A stretch of DNA of 64,000 bases from Larkinella arboricola (lineage in GTDB: Bacteria; Bacteroidota; Bacteroidia; Cytophagales; Spirosomataceae): positions 992,001 through 1,056,000 of the forward strand of contig NZ_QLMC01000001.1 of assembly GCF_003259745.1 (NCBI RefSeq), in the 5' to 3' direction. Of the stretch, positions 49,123-57,975 are shown one piece after another. Both the position numbers and the translations under genes were made by a program. The stretch's first letter is position 1. Every line of letters begins with the position of its first letter. The notes below the pieces were generated by a model that did no database searches, was not told the origin of the DNA, and was given only the letters and a program-made list of their open reading frames with translations.

Positions 49123-51852
49123 TCAGTAATTCCGGCGCAACGTTGGCAGGTAGACGGTAAATGTACAGCCTTTGCCCAACCCCTCGCTTTGGACCTCAAC
49201 CCGTCCGTCATGCATTTCGGCCAGCCGCCTGACCAGTGTCAGCCCCAATCCTAAACCACCCTGTGAACGGGCCAGTGAGTTATCGACCTGCACAAACAAC
49301 TCGAAGATCGCGGTGAGCTGGTCCGGAGCCAGGCCAATACCGTTGTCCCGCACCCGCAGGACGGCTTCCGGGCCGAATGTCGGTCCGCCGGGAGACGCCC
49401 CATCGCGCAGTTCCAGGGTCAGCCAGACCTGACCCTGCTCCTTGGTGTAGCGGACGCCGTTGCTTAACAGATTGGTTACTACCTGGGTGAGCCGGGCGGG
49501 ATCGCCGTTCAGATAAATGGGGGAGGGCGGTAACTGAAGATATAACCTGCGGTTACGTTCCTGATAGAGCGAATCGATAGCTTCTGCTGCGTGGCTTACC
49601 AGTTCTACCAGATTCACCCGTTCGTTGCGCAATTCGATCTTACCCCTACTGATGCGGCTTACATCGAGCAGATCGTCCACCAGTCGCACCAGGTGGTCGG
49701 TTTGTCGCGTCATCATGGCTAACGTGGACCGCGTTATGTCATCCTCTGCTGCGGTTAATGTCAGGATATGCAGGCCATTGTGAAGAGTCGCCATCGGATT
49801 GCGCAGTTCGTGGGCTAACATGGCCAGAAACTCGTCCTTACGCTGGTCGGCCTCTTTAAGCGCCTGCTGAGTCTGTTTGCTTTCGGTGATGTCCACGACA
49901 AATTCTACGTATTCGTCTTCGCTCAGCCGCCTTCCCGCAAACAGCCCCCACCAGCGGCTGCCATCCGGACGAATAGATTGCTTCTCATACGGGGTGTTTT
50001 CTCCTTTCGTACGGTATTCCTCCCGGGCATTCAGTGTGACGTCCATAAACTCCGGGGGTGTCAGTTCATTCCAGCGCAGCGGGTCATTGACCAACGCCTG
50101 AAGCGAATAGCCGCTCATGCGTTGGAAGGCTTCATTGGCACCGTGTATGCTTCCCGCTAAATCAAAGTAGATAACCCCTACGGTGCTGATCGACATGGCC
50201 CGTTGCAACCGCTCTTCTGATTTTCTGAGCTTTTCTTCGGCCAGCTTGCGGTCGGTAATGTCAAACATAACCCCACTCATTTGGGTTGGTTGGCCGGCTC
50301 TTTCCCGCGTTACTCGTCCGTAGCCATTCATCCATCGGGTTACCGCATCGGCCCGCACTAGCCGAAATTCAGCATCAAATAAGTTTTGCTCGTCAATGGC
50401 CTGGGTCAGTTCACGGGTTACCCAGGGCCGGTCATCCGGATGGATATGGCTCAGGAAGGTATCGGACTTCTGCGGTCCGGTTTTCACTGGCAGGCCCATC
50501 AGATGAAAGTGTTGCTCGTTCCAGTACACTTTATCGGTGGGCAGATGCCACTCCCAGGTAGCCATCTGGGCGGCCTCGACAGCCAGACGTGTGCGTTCTT
50601 CCAATTGCCGACGCAGTTGCTGCCCTCGTTTACGCTTGCTGATGTCGCGGCTGATTTTGGTAAAGCCCGTCAACTGCCCGTGGGTGTCGCGGATTGCCGT
50701 GGTAATTTCGTTGACCCAGAAATACTCTCCATTTTTCCGTATCCGGATCGACTCCCGTTCGGCACGACCGGTTTGGGTAGCCTCCTCCAGTTGTTTTTCA
50801 AGTTCGCCAGCGGCCAGTTCTTCCGGTGTATAGCATAGAGAGGCATACCGTCCGATAGCCTCCTGGGTGGTGTAGCCCTTCATGCGCTGGGCTCCTTCGG
50901 TCCATTCGGTGATGAAGCCGCTGGGGTCAAGGCGGTAGATGGCATAATCAGGCAGGTTCTGCAACAGGGTACGATAGCGTTCTTCGCTTTCCCGAATGGC
51001 TTCTTCGGCCCGTTGGGCTGTTTCATCTTTTAACCGGAATACCTCCTGCTCGGCTTGTTTGCGGGCGGTGATTTCCTGCGTATTCATCACAAAACCATCC
51101 CCCATTTTTACTAGGGACTGGTGGAACCAGGCATTAAATTGTTCCTGGTCATAGAATTGCTCCTGCTCCATTGGTAAGCCGGTTTCGGTAACCTGAACAA
51201 AGCTTTCAAATAAGCCGGTTTGGAGCACATCCGGATGGTGTTGCAACAGACGTTTACCGATAACGTCGCCATTTTGTTCAATCGCTTTCCGGTTGTTCAG
51301 CACCCAGGTGAAGTCAATGATATGGTTTTGCTCATCCCGGACGGCTTCAAAGACCTGGATGATCGCCGGTACGCTGTCGAGGGTGGCCTGGAGAAACTGC
51401 CGTTGTGCTGTTTCCTCTTCCAACCGGGCCTGAACACTGGCTTCGGTCCGCTTTTTATCACTAATGTCAAGGTTGATTCCCAGCCACTTCTTCACGGAGC
51501 CGTCGGAATTCAGAATCGGGGCGGCCCGCATGTTCGTCCAGCGCCAGCCGCCGTCGGGTCCTTGTAAACGAAGCTCGGTAGTTATCGGTACGTGCTGAGC
51601 AACAGCCTGCTGCCATTGCCGCAACGCATCGGGTCGGTCGTCGGGATGGATGGCGGCCACCCAGCCTCCAGCCAGCCATTCCTGCAAACTTTGACCCGTA
51701 TACGCCCGCCCGCTTGGTGAGTCCGTAACAACTTTACCCTGGGCATCGGTTTCCCAAAATGCCTGGGCAACTGACTCCAGAAGCGTACGGTAATCTTCAG
51801 CCGTTGTCGGGCCGAGCGATCCGGCAGTCTCTGATTGGTTAAAGGTGTTCAT
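49123..51852 (-). CDS. Cytosolic multi-PAS sensor histidine kinase
   Basis: A 909-aa kinase from the ATG at 51852 (a GTG at 51885 is less likely). There are about five PAS/PAC domains: residues about 20-130, 155-270, 305-425, 430-555 and 565-680; several show the PAC ends RDISKRKR, FDITDRKLAEE and VDITESKQT. The HisKA domain has His681 in LAMLAHELRNPMATLHN, followed by a HATPase domain (LLSNGVRYTKEQG, GLGLGLTLVRRLAEMH). No membrane segment, receiver domain or adjacent regulator gene is present, so the partner is elsewhere. Cues may be redox, light or small ligands. Confidence 0.9.
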   Translation of the reverse strand: MNTFNQSETAGSLGPTTAEDYRTLLESVAQAFWETDAQGKVVTDSPSGRAYTGQSLQEWLAGGWVAAIHPDDRPDALRQWQQAVAQHVPITTELRLQGPDGGWRWTNMRAAPILNSDGSVKKWLGINLDISDKKRTEASVQARLEEETAQRQFLQATLDSVPAIIQVFEAVRDEQNHIIDFTWVLNNRKAIEQNGDVIGKRLLQHHPDVLQTGLFESFVQVTETGLPMEQEQFYDQEQFNAWFHQSLVKMGDGFVMNTQEITARKQAEQEVFRLKDETAQRAEEAIRESEERYRTLLQNLPDYAIYRLDPSGFITEWTEGAQRMKGYTTQEAIGRYASLCYTPEELAAGELEKQLEEATQTGRAERESIRIRKNGEYFWVNEITTAIRDTHGQLTGFTKISRDISKRKRGQQLRRQLEERTRLAVEAAQMATWEWHLPTDKVYWNEQHFHLMGLPVKTGPQKSDTFLSHIHPDDRPWVTRELTQAIDEQNLFDAEFRLVRADAVTRWMNGYGRVTRERAGQPTQMSGVMFDITDRKLAEEKLRKSEERLQRAMSISTVGVIYFDLAGSIHGANEAFQRMSGYSLQALVNDPLRWNELTPPEFMDVTLNAREEYRTKGENTPYEKQSIRPDGSRWWGLFAGRRLSEDEYVEFVVDITESKQTQQALKEADQRKDEFLAMLAHELRNPMATLHNGLHILTLTAAEDDITRSTLAMMTRQTDHLVRLVDDLLDVSRISRGKIELRNERVNLVELVSHAAEAIDSLYQERNRRLYLQLPPSPIYLNGDPARLTQVVTNLLSNGVRYTKEQGQVWLTLELRDGASPGGPTFGPEAVLRVRDNGIGLAPDQLTAIFELFVQVDNSLARSQGGLGLGLTLVRRLAEMHDGRVEVQSEGLGKGCTFTVYLPTLRRNY

Positions 51853-52046
51853 TACATCTGGCAAAGAGTGTCTACCATAAACCACGGAGTTGACTAGGTG
51901 TTTAGGGAGATAAGGCGACGGTTTTCTGGCTATAAATTCTGCTGACGCTTTCTCCGGCTATTCAAAAAGAAACGAGCCTGACCAGCCCCGGTCCGTCCGT
52001 GGATGATTGGCTCGCTGATCAGGGCAGGCAGAAGTCCGAAACGGGT

Positions 52047-53408
52047 TTACTGCTTCTCCAGTTTTTTTAATTCCTGCTGAATATACGCCTTCGACAACCA
52101 GTTGGTGCCAATCATGACGCCCTCGATGTTCCGGGTCTGGCTGATGTCTTTCAGTGGATTGCCGTTTAGCAGGACCAGGTCCGACACATTTCCGGTTTTG
52201 ATCGTGCCCGAATCCGGTTTTTTGAGGTATGAAGCCACATTGACCGTTCCCGTGCGCAGGGTTTCATAGGGAGTCAGGCCCGCACCGACCAGATACTGCA
52301 TTTCGTGATGAATCGAAAAGCCCGGAACGTTCATAACCTGGGGAGCATCCGAACCGAGCAGAATCTGAACCCCGTTTTTCTGACATTCGTATAGGATTTT
52401 CCGGCGCATTTCGATGTACTTCTCGGCTTTCTCTTTCGAGAAATTCGGGTTATTGTTGTAGCTGTTTTTGGTGTTGGTCCAGTTTCGCACCTCTTCGGCT
52501 TTCATGTATTTCATCTCGGGCGCTTTCACAAACTCGTCGGCCGGGAGCGGAGATAGCCAGCGTTCGGCCAGGGCTTCGGTGGGCACAACCCGGATGTTTT
52601 TCTGGCGCAGACCGTTTACCAGTTTCGGGATTAACTTCGGGTCGGCCCGGTAGCCAATCCAGGCCCCGAACAAGCCCGTTTCCTGCTCCACCAGCGTATC
52701 CGAACCCGGCGTGATGGCTTCCATGAAACTATCCAGATGGTCGATTGACGAGTAACCGGCATCAATGGCCATCCAGGCACCTACGTTGAACGAAACGTGC
52801 CCGATAAACGGGATACCGACTTCTTTCGCGGTTTTGGCAATAGCCGGAAAGGTTTCTTTGGTCAGACCGGGGTGGAGCTTGAGAAAATCGTATCCGGCGG
52901 CTTTCTGCTCCCGCACCATCCGGGCGCCCTGTTCTGCCGACTTGACGGTCTGGCCGCTGAACGACGGTCCGGCTGCGTAAAAATGCGGTCCCAGGATTTC
53001 CCCACTGTTGATCTTGCTGCGGAGTTCCAGGTGTTTCTGGTGGCCCAGCATCCCGCGGATGGTCGTGATACCGTTGGTCAGGTACAGCATCAGCACGTCT
53101 TTCATGGGCTCAATGTCGTCGATGGGCGGAACGTGGGCGTGCATTTCGGCCCAGCCGGGCGTCAGGTATTTTCCTTTGGCATCGATCACCTGCGCATCGT
53201 TGGCATATTTTACTTTTCCGTCGTTACCCATAGCGGTGATCTTCCCGTTTTTGACCACCACGGTCTGGTTCGCCAGCACCCGTTCCTGATCCATCGGAAT
53301 GACATTAACCGACTTAAAAACAATTTCCCGCTGGCGGTTGCTGATCAGGTCCTGGGCAAAAACCGTGTGAACCAGGGCAATGAAGAGGAGTGTAAGAAGG
53401 CTGCGCAT
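52047..53408 (-). CDS. Exported amidohydrolase (imidazolonepropionase-like)
   Basis: A 453-aa metal-dependent hydrolase with a signal peptide (LLTLLFIALVHTVFAQ) starting at the ATG at 53408. The TIM-barrel metal site is visible: HAH in PGWAEMHAHVP, the likely carboxylated Lys in DFLKLHPG, His in FIGHVSF and SIDHLDS, and Asp in LLGSDAPQV. The group includes Xaa-Pro dipeptidases and imidazolonepropionase relatives; the substrate is unknown, and a dipeptide is the common case for exported members. It is monocistronic and divergent from the BNR gene. Confidence 0.88.
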   Translation of the reverse strand: MRSLLTLLFIALVHTVFAQDLISNRQREIVFKSVNVIPMDQERVLANQTVVVKNGKITAMGNDGKVKYANDAQVIDAKGKYLTPGWAEMHAHVPPIDDIEPMKDVLMLYLTNGITTIRGMLGHQKHLELRSKINSGEILGPHFYAAGPSFSGQTVKSAEQGARMVREQKAAGYDFLKLHPGLTKETFPAIAKTAKEVGIPFIGHVSFNVGAWMAIDAGYSSIDHLDSFMEAITPGSDTLVEQETGLFGAWIGYRADPKLIPKLVNGLRQKNIRVVPTEALAERWLSPLPADEFVKAPEMKYMKAEEVRNWTNTKNSYNNNPNFSKEKAEKYIEMRRKILYECQKNGVQILLGSDAPQVMNVPGFSIHHEMQYLVGAGLTPYETLRTGTVNVASYLKKPDSGTIKTGNVSDLVLLNGNPLKDISQTRNIEGVMIGTNWLSKAYIQQELKKLEKQ

Positions 53409-53596
53409 GGTTTGGAGGGATTTGGAATGAACAGAAACCGCAGGCAACGGCTTCGCTACGAAACTATACACTTTTTGCGGAGAAGCAAAGCGTTCGGCTT
53501 AGGAACGGTATATTAAAATTTAATCTGTTTTTAATTGTATTGGAGCAAGATTTAAGCTCATTTTAAAGCAGAGCATGCTCCTTATTACGAAGTTTG

Positions 53597-53680
53597 TATC
53601 AACGGTATGCACATACCAATACTACTTATTAGCGTTGACCAACTCTTAAAAAGCCGGTTCTTTTGAACTGGCTTTTTCTT
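53597..53680 (+). ncRNA. Candidate small RNA ending at an orphan terminator
   Basis: A -7-like GAAGTTTG at 53589-53596 is followed by TCAAC (53599-53603) pairing with GTTGA (53634-53638), and inside it GGTATG-CA-CATACC forms a 6-bp hairpin. The terminator at 53648 follows. The RNA would be about 80 nt. Both flanking protein genes point away, so this terminator has no other obvious client. The promoter is one mismatch off and lacks a TTG, so the strand and start are tentative. Confidence 0.35.
53648..53677. terminator. Orphan hairpin terminator, bidirectional form
   Basis: AAAAAGCCGGTTC pairs with GAACTGGCTTTTT (one G-U pair) around a TTTT loop, followed by C and more T. It ends neither of the two flanking divergent genes. 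Confidence 0.75.
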
Positions 53681-53813
53681 TGCTTCGCACTCCAATCGGA
53701 AAGTGCTATTCCCATTCACGCTTGCTTCCAGATACGGGCGCTAGCCGACCTTTATACTTCAAAGAGAGAATTTATTTAAAATAATTCTAAACAAAACCGC
53801 AAAATCATTTCAA

Positions 53814-53832
53814 AAACGCATCGGCTGCGTTT
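53814..53832 (+). promoter_or_regulatory. Inverted repeat AAACGCA-TCGGC-TGCGTTT beside a -7-like element
   Basis: Seven-bp perfect arms end directly before ATTTTG (53833-53838), which forms a TAnnTTTG-like sequence in TTTATTTTG. The site is 66 bp before the BNR gene start and may be an operator. Confidence 0.4.
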
Positions 53833-53897
53833 ATTTTGCAGGTGCATGCTGACTGCCGATGGAGGCAGACTAGCGCATTTCACTAAAACCTGCTGGT

Positions 53898-55160
53898 ATG
53901 AAGTCGTTTTTTAAACCATTTCTTTGTGCCGGGTTGCTCGCTTTGGGGCTGCAAAGCTATGCCGCTAACAACTTAGGCGACACCACCCGGGCGTATGCGA
54001 CCCCGCTGCTTTCCAAAACGCCGAAAGGTACGGTTGCCCTGTCATGGACCGAAAAAGACAGCAAAGACGTCGTTTACTTTTACTGGGCGGAATCGAAAGA
54101 CAAAGGCAAGACGTTCGATAACAAGAAGTTGATTTTCGCGTCGCGCGGTATTGGCAATTCGCGTCTGATGAAACCCAAACTGCTGTTTAAAAAAGACGGT
54201 TCGGCGGTGGCGGTTTTTGGCCTGCGGGGGGAAGCGGCTGCAGCTCAGGCGTCCCACGATAACCACGCGGCTCATCAGGGCGGTGAGCATGGCGGACATG
54301 GCCAGACGGCTCCGGCCAAAGCCAAAGGCAGACGACCTACCGATTTGCAGATTGTCTACGTCCTGTCGAAAGATCAGGGCAACACCTGGACCACCCCCAA
54401 ACCCGTACACCAGGACCAGTCCCCGAATGTGGTGCGCGGTTTTTTTGATGCGACGGTGCTGGCCAACGGCGAAATTGGCGTAGCGTACCTGAACGACATT
54501 CCGGGCAAAGCGCACCAGCGCGACCTGCGGTTTGTGGCCTCCAACGGCGACGGGTTTGAAGCCGAGAAGGTGATTGACCCCTTTGTCTGCGACTGCTGCC
54601 CGATCAGTCTGCTGGTGGATGCGTCGGGAACGCTGAATATGTATTATCGTGAGAATCAGGAAAATATTCGCGATATCTTCAAGATCAGTTCGAAAGATAA
54701 CGGCAAAACCTTCTCCCAGGGCCAACCGTTGTATAAAGACAACTGGCAGGTAAAAGCCTGCCCGCATTCTGGCCCTACGTCAAGTACGGGTGGGGGTAAA
54801 AACCTGATTGCCTGGTTTTCTGGCAGTTCCGATGCGCCGGGCGTTCGAATCGTCGATCAGCAGGGCAAGCGGTTGTTTGTGCTGGATGATCCGACGGCCA
54901 AAAGCGCGTTTCTGGTATCGGCCCCGAAGTCGTCGATTCTGTTGTGGGAGCAGAGTCTGGCGTCGGAAAGCGGACGGGTTTCGACCATCGGCTATAAAAA
55001 CATTTCGGGCGACAGCAACCCAACCACCCAGTTTGTGAAAGAAAGCCGCCACGCGATGAATGCTAGCGGCCTGGTGGTTGATAACCAGTTGATTGTTGCC
55101 TACGAAGCCGTGAACGATAACAAGAAAAATTCGGTAGCACTCGCGCAGATTAAATTGTAA
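53898..55160 (+). CDS. Exported BNR/Asp-box protein with His-rich loop and CDCC motif
   Basis: A 420-aa propeller protein with a signal peptide (FLCAGLLALGLQSYAA). Asp-box signatures such as SKDKGKTFDNKK, SKDQGNTWTTPK and SKDNGKTFSQGQ mark a sialidase-like fold. Two features are unusual: a His-rich insertion (about 115-133, HDNHAAHQGGEHGGHGQ) between blades, and FVCDCCPISL near residue 232 with a later ACPHSGPT. These suggest binding of a metal such as copper or zinc rather than a sugar. Export places it in the periplasm or at the surface. No true sialidase catalytic set was checked, so enzymatic activity is open. Confidence 0.8.
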   Translation: MKSFFKPFLCAGLLALGLQSYAANNLGDTTRAYATPLLSKTPKGTVALSWTEKDSKDVVYFYWAESKDKGKTFDNKKLIFASRGIGNSRLMKPKLLFKKDGSAVAVFGLRGEAAAAQASHDNHAAHQGGEHGGHGQTAPAKAKGRRPTDLQIVYVLSKDQGNTWTTPKPVHQDQSPNVVRGFFDATVLANGEIGVAYLNDIPGKAHQRDLRFVASNGDGFEAEKVIDPFVCDCCPISLLVDASGTLNMYYRENQENIRDIFKISSKDNGKTFSQGQPLYKDNWQVKACPHSGPTSSTGGGKNLIAWFSGSSDAPGVRIVDQQGKRLFVLDDPTAKSAFLVSAPKSSILLWEQSLASESGRVSTIGYKNISGDSNPTTQFVKESRHAMNASGLVVDNQLIVAYEAVNDNKKNSVALAQIKL

Positions 55161-55182
55161 TCAGTTCGTAAACCAACTACTG

Positions 55183-55217
55183 AAAAGCCGTCGCTTACTT
55201 CGGGCGACGGCTTTTTT
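55183..55217. terminator. Terminator between the BNR gene and the SDR operon
   Basis: Twelve-bp stem AAAAGCCGTCGC / GCGACGGCTTTT plus further T. It sits between convergent genes and may serve both. Confidence 0.88.
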
Positions 55218-55231
55218 ATGGGCAGAACCGA

Positions 55232-56083
55232 TCAGGCGCTCACGGTTTCAAAACCCGTGGATACCGTAACGGCTTTCCAGGTTTCCAGATCGTTCCGGAC
55301 GGCATTGATTTTTTCGTACGCCCTATCGTACGCATCCTGACCCAGAAATAAATGCAGGGGCGGGTTGTTTTCCGAAGCGATTCGGATCAGGGCCGCTACG
55401 GCTTTTTCCGGGTCGCCGGGCTGGTTGCCATTGATCTGGCTCTGGTGGGCCTGCTGCGAATCCCGAACGGCCCGGTACGCTTCAATCTGGTTCTGAGGGA
55501 CACCCATCGAGCCTGACGAGAGAAACTCCGTCCGGAAATAGCCCGGTTCGACAATCGTGACGTGAATTCCGAACGGCTTCACTTCGGCCGCCAGCGATTC
55601 CGAGAATCCTTCGACGGCAAACTTGGTAGCGCAGTAAATACCGAAGCCGGGAAAGGCACCCGTAAAACCGCCAATGGACGAAATGTTGAAAATATGTCCC
55701 GACTGCTGCGCCCGCAGATGCGGCATTGCGTTGCGGATGACGTTGAGTGAACCAAAGACATTGACCTCAAAGTTGTCGCGGGATTCGGCGTCGGTTAACT
55801 CTTCCAGACTGCCGAGCAAACCGTAACCGGCGTTGTTGACCACCACATCAATCCGTCCGAAATGGTCAACGGTTTTTGTAATTGCTTCGGCAACGCTCGA
55901 CTCCGTTTTCAGATCAACCGCCAGCGGCAGAAAATGGTCATTTGTGCCGACGGCCCGACTTAACTCATCCAGCTTCCGGGAGGTCGCAGCGACGCGGTAA
56001 CCACGGTTTAGTAATTGTTTGACGAGGGAAAGTCCCAGGCCTTTGGAAGCTCCGGTGACAAACCATACGTTTTGTGTATTCAT
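55232..56083 (-). CDS. Short-chain dehydrogenase/reductase (SDR), copy 1
   Basis: A 283-aa NAD(P)-dependent oxidoreductase. The cofactor motif is TGASKGLGL near residue 11, then NNAGYGLLG and the catalytic Ser-Tyr-Lys in NISSIGGFTG and YCATKFAVEGF. It is a close paralogue of the gene upstream at 56124-56966, with the same order of motifs and a similar C-terminus (GQDAYDRAYEKINAVRNDLE), so a tandem duplication is likely. The substrate is unknown. It is the last gene of the araC-SDR-SDR unit. Confidence 0.93.
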   Translation of the reverse strand: MNTQNVWFVTGASKGLGLSLVKQLLNRGYRVAATSRKLDELSRAVGTNDHFLPLAVDLKTESSVAEAITKTVDHFGRIDVVVNNAGYGLLGSLEELTDAESRDNFEVNVFGSLNVIRNAMPHLRAQQSGHIFNISSIGGFTGAFPGFGIYCATKFAVEGFSESLAAEVKPFGIHVTIVEPGYFRTEFLSSGSMGVPQNQIEAYRAVRDSQQAHQSQINGNQPGDPEKAVAALIRIASENNPPLHLFLGQDAYDRAYEKINAVRNDLETWKAVTVSTGFETVSA

Positions 56084-56123
56084 GTTGATAGGATATTATG
56101 GTATACTGGTTGGTCTTTTTGCG

Positions 56124-56966
56124 TTACGCCTGCGTAAAATCCGTCGATTGGGTAAGCGTTTCCCAGCGCGAAAATGTCTGGCTCAACACATCGACTTTCT
56201 GCATGGCGCGTCGGTAGGCGTCGCTACCGAGCAATAGGTATATGGGCGGATTCGATTCGTTAACCAACTGCATCAGGGCGGCTGCGGCTTTCTCCGGATC
56301 GCCCGATTGCTGGCCGTTCATTTGAAGGTATTGGGCGTGCGAAGCCCGTACATCCGTGTAAGCATCGATGGGGTGTTGAGCCAGCGCGAGGGAGTCCGAC
56401 GACAGGAAGCGGGTCCGGAAAGCACCCGGCGCTACCACCGTCACCCTGATACCAAATTGCTTAACATCCTGCGCCAGCACTTCCGAAAAACCCACAATCG
56501 CAAACTTGGCTGCGGCATAAATCGCCCAGCCAGTGTTGGCCGTAAATCCGGCAATCGACGAAATGTTAATGATATGGCCGGATTGCTGGGCGCGTAAATA
56601 AGGCAGGACGTTTCGAATGACGTTCAGGGCGCCAAACACGTTTACATCAAAGCTGACGCGGGTTTCGGCGTCGGTTAGTTCTTCAATGCTGCCCCCGATC
56701 CCGTAGCCCGCGTTGTTAACGACGACATCAATTCGCCCGAACAGGGCGTGGGTCTGTTCAATGGCGCGGGCAACGCTCTGTTCGTCTGCCAAATCGACTT
56801 GTAAGGGGAGAAAGTGGGCAGATTTCTGCCCAACGGCTTTAATAAGATCGTCGGGTTGGCGCGACGTAGCCGCCACCGAGTGGCCCGCAGCCAGCAATGT
56901 TTTCGCTAAATTCAATCCGAGACCTTTTGAGGCTCCGGTAATAAACCATACTTTTTGCGTGTCCAT
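56124..56966 (-). CDS. Short-chain dehydrogenase/reductase (SDR), copy 2
   Basis: A 280-aa paralogue of the downstream SDR. It has TGASKGLGLNLAKTL, NNAGYGIGG, NISSIAGFTA and YAAAKFAIVGF with the catalytic Tyr and Lys. A -7 element 23 bp before the ATG gives it its own promoter, and a 12-mer shared with the araC promoter lies further up, so AraC control is likely. Confidence 0.93.
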   Translation of the reverse strand: MDTQKVWFITGASKGLGLNLAKTLLAAGHSVAATSRQPDDLIKAVGQKSAHFLPLQVDLADEQSVARAIEQTHALFGRIDVVVNNAGYGIGGSIEELTDAETRVSFDVNVFGALNVIRNVLPYLRAQQSGHIINISSIAGFTANTGWAIYAAAKFAIVGFSEVLAQDVKQFGIRVTVVAPGAFRTRFLSSDSLALAQHPIDAYTDVRASHAQYLQMNGQQSGDPEKAAAALMQLVNESNPPIYLLLGSDAYRRAMQKVDVLSQTFSRWETLTQSTDFTQA

Positions 56967-56988
56967 AACTCTGTTTGTTTGGGTGGAA

Positions 56989-56996
56989 CAAAAGTA
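56989..56996 (-). promoter_or_regulatory. -7 element of the SDR promoter (TACTTTTG)
   Basis: Exact TAnnTTTG on the minus strand, 23 bp before the SDR copy 2 ATG. No TTG at -33, which fits an activator-dependent promoter. Confidence 0.55.
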
Positions 56997-57042
56997 GGAC
57001 GGCAGGAGAAGGCGGACATTGCGGCAATCAAACCGATACTTG

Positions 57043-57054
57043 CAAAATTCAAAC
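57043..57054. promoter_or_regulatory. Candidate AraC box 1 (CAAAATTCAAAC)
   Basis: Twelve bases identical to those at 57964-57975. It overlaps the araC stop codon and lies about 46 bp upstream of the SDR -7 element. Confidence 0.45.
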
Positions 57055-57951
57055 AGTGCGGTAGGCAGACGGTGTTAACTGGGTCTGTTTCTTGAAAAAG
57101 TTGTTGAAGTGGGCGGGTTCTTCAAAACCCAGCGCGTAGCTAATTTCAGAAATATTCCAGTCCGTGTGCTTTAACAGGGCTTTGGCTTCACTGGCCAGCC
57201 GCTCGGTAATGTGTTCGGTGGTGGTTTTGCCGGTCGTTTCCCGGATTGAGCGGTTCAGATGGTTGACGTGTACGGAAAGCTGGTCGGCAAAATCACGCGC
57301 CGAGCGCAGTTGAAACCGCTGCGTGGGCGATTCGATGGGAAACTGACGTTCCAGTAATTCCGTAAAGATGGCCGTAATCCGTGATTTGGCATCCGTATGC
57401 TGGTACAGTGTTTCTGTCGGCTGCATTTTCAGGGCGCAGTGAATCAGTTCCATCACATAGTTTCGCAGCAAGTCGTACTTGTACGGATAGTCTGATTCGA
57501 TTTCATCTAGCATCTTCTGAAATAACTGAACAACCTGCTCATGCTGAGGGCCACCGAGCAGGTACGCGGGTTTGCCGCCAGGGGAAAACGGTGGCAGTTC
57601 GCTTACACTGCCCTTCATTTTTTCGGTAAAGAAACCTTCCTTGAAAATGCAGAAATAGCCCGTAATATCACCGGACAACGGCTCCCAGTTATAAGGGACC
57701 TGCGGGTTAAAAAAGAGAAGGGCAGGGCCATCAACTTCCAGGCTCTTGTCGGCATAATGGTAGACGTTCCGACCCCGGATCAGCGTGATTTTGTAGTAAT
57801 CCCGGCGGCTGTATTTAATCGGTTCCTGGCCCTGCCCGATGCAGTCTTCCAGCCGGAAGACGTTGAAGTGCCCCATATCCTGTTGCAGATTGGCGGGCAG
57901 CCAATTAAACTTCTTCTGATAAAAGTCTTCGAGTGTTTCAGGCTTTTCCAT
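57049..57951 (-). CDS. AraC-family transcriptional regulator
   Basis: A 300-aa regulator. The N-terminal half is a cupin-like sensor (about 25-150; ALLFFNPQVPYNWEP, GYFCIFKEGFF). The C-terminal double helix-turn-helix (about 200-300) shows FADQLSVHVNHLNRSIRETT and DWNISEISYALGFEEPAHFN before NFFKKQTQLTPSAYR. It heads a unit with two SDR genes and probably activates them in response to a small ligand such as an aldehyde. Its own -7 element almost touches the ATG, so the mRNA may be leaderless. Confidence 0.92.
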   Translation of the reverse strand: MEKPETLEDFYQKKFNWLPANLQQDMGHFNVFRLEDCIGQGQEPIKYSRRDYYKITLIRGRNVYHYADKSLEVDGPALLFFNPQVPYNWEPLSGDITGYFCIFKEGFFTEKMKGSVSELPPFSPGGKPAYLLGGPQHEQVVQLFQKMLDEIESDYPYKYDLLRNYVMELIHCALKMQPTETLYQHTDAKSRITAIFTELLERQFPIESPTQRFQLRSARDFADQLSVHVNHLNRSIRETTGKTTTEHITERLASEAKALLKHTDWNISEISYALGFEEPAHFNNFFKKQTQLTPSAYRTV

Positions 57952-57955
57952 AGAG

Positions 57956-57963
57956 CAAACTTA
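57956..57963 (-). promoter_or_regulatory. -7 element of araC (TAAGTTTG)
   Basis: Exact TAnnTTTG on the minus strand, ending 4 bp before the ATG at 57951, which implies a leaderless or almost leaderless mRNA. The triplet 19 bp upstream is TCG instead of TTG. Confidence 0.5.
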
Positions 57964-57975
57964 CAAAATTCAAAC
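57964..57975. promoter_or_regulatory. Candidate AraC box 2 (CAAAATTCAAAC)
   Basis: The same 12 bases as box 1, directly abutting the araC -7 element. Binding there would be expected to affect araC's own transcription. Confidence 0.45.

Larger units (their letters stand above)
53472..53897. other. Divergent intergenic region with orphan terminator
   Basis: A 426-bp gap between two genes transcribed away from each other, yet it contains a strong terminator (53648-53677), a structured segment before it, and an inverted repeat near the BNR gene promoter. No ORF of note. Confidence 0.6.
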
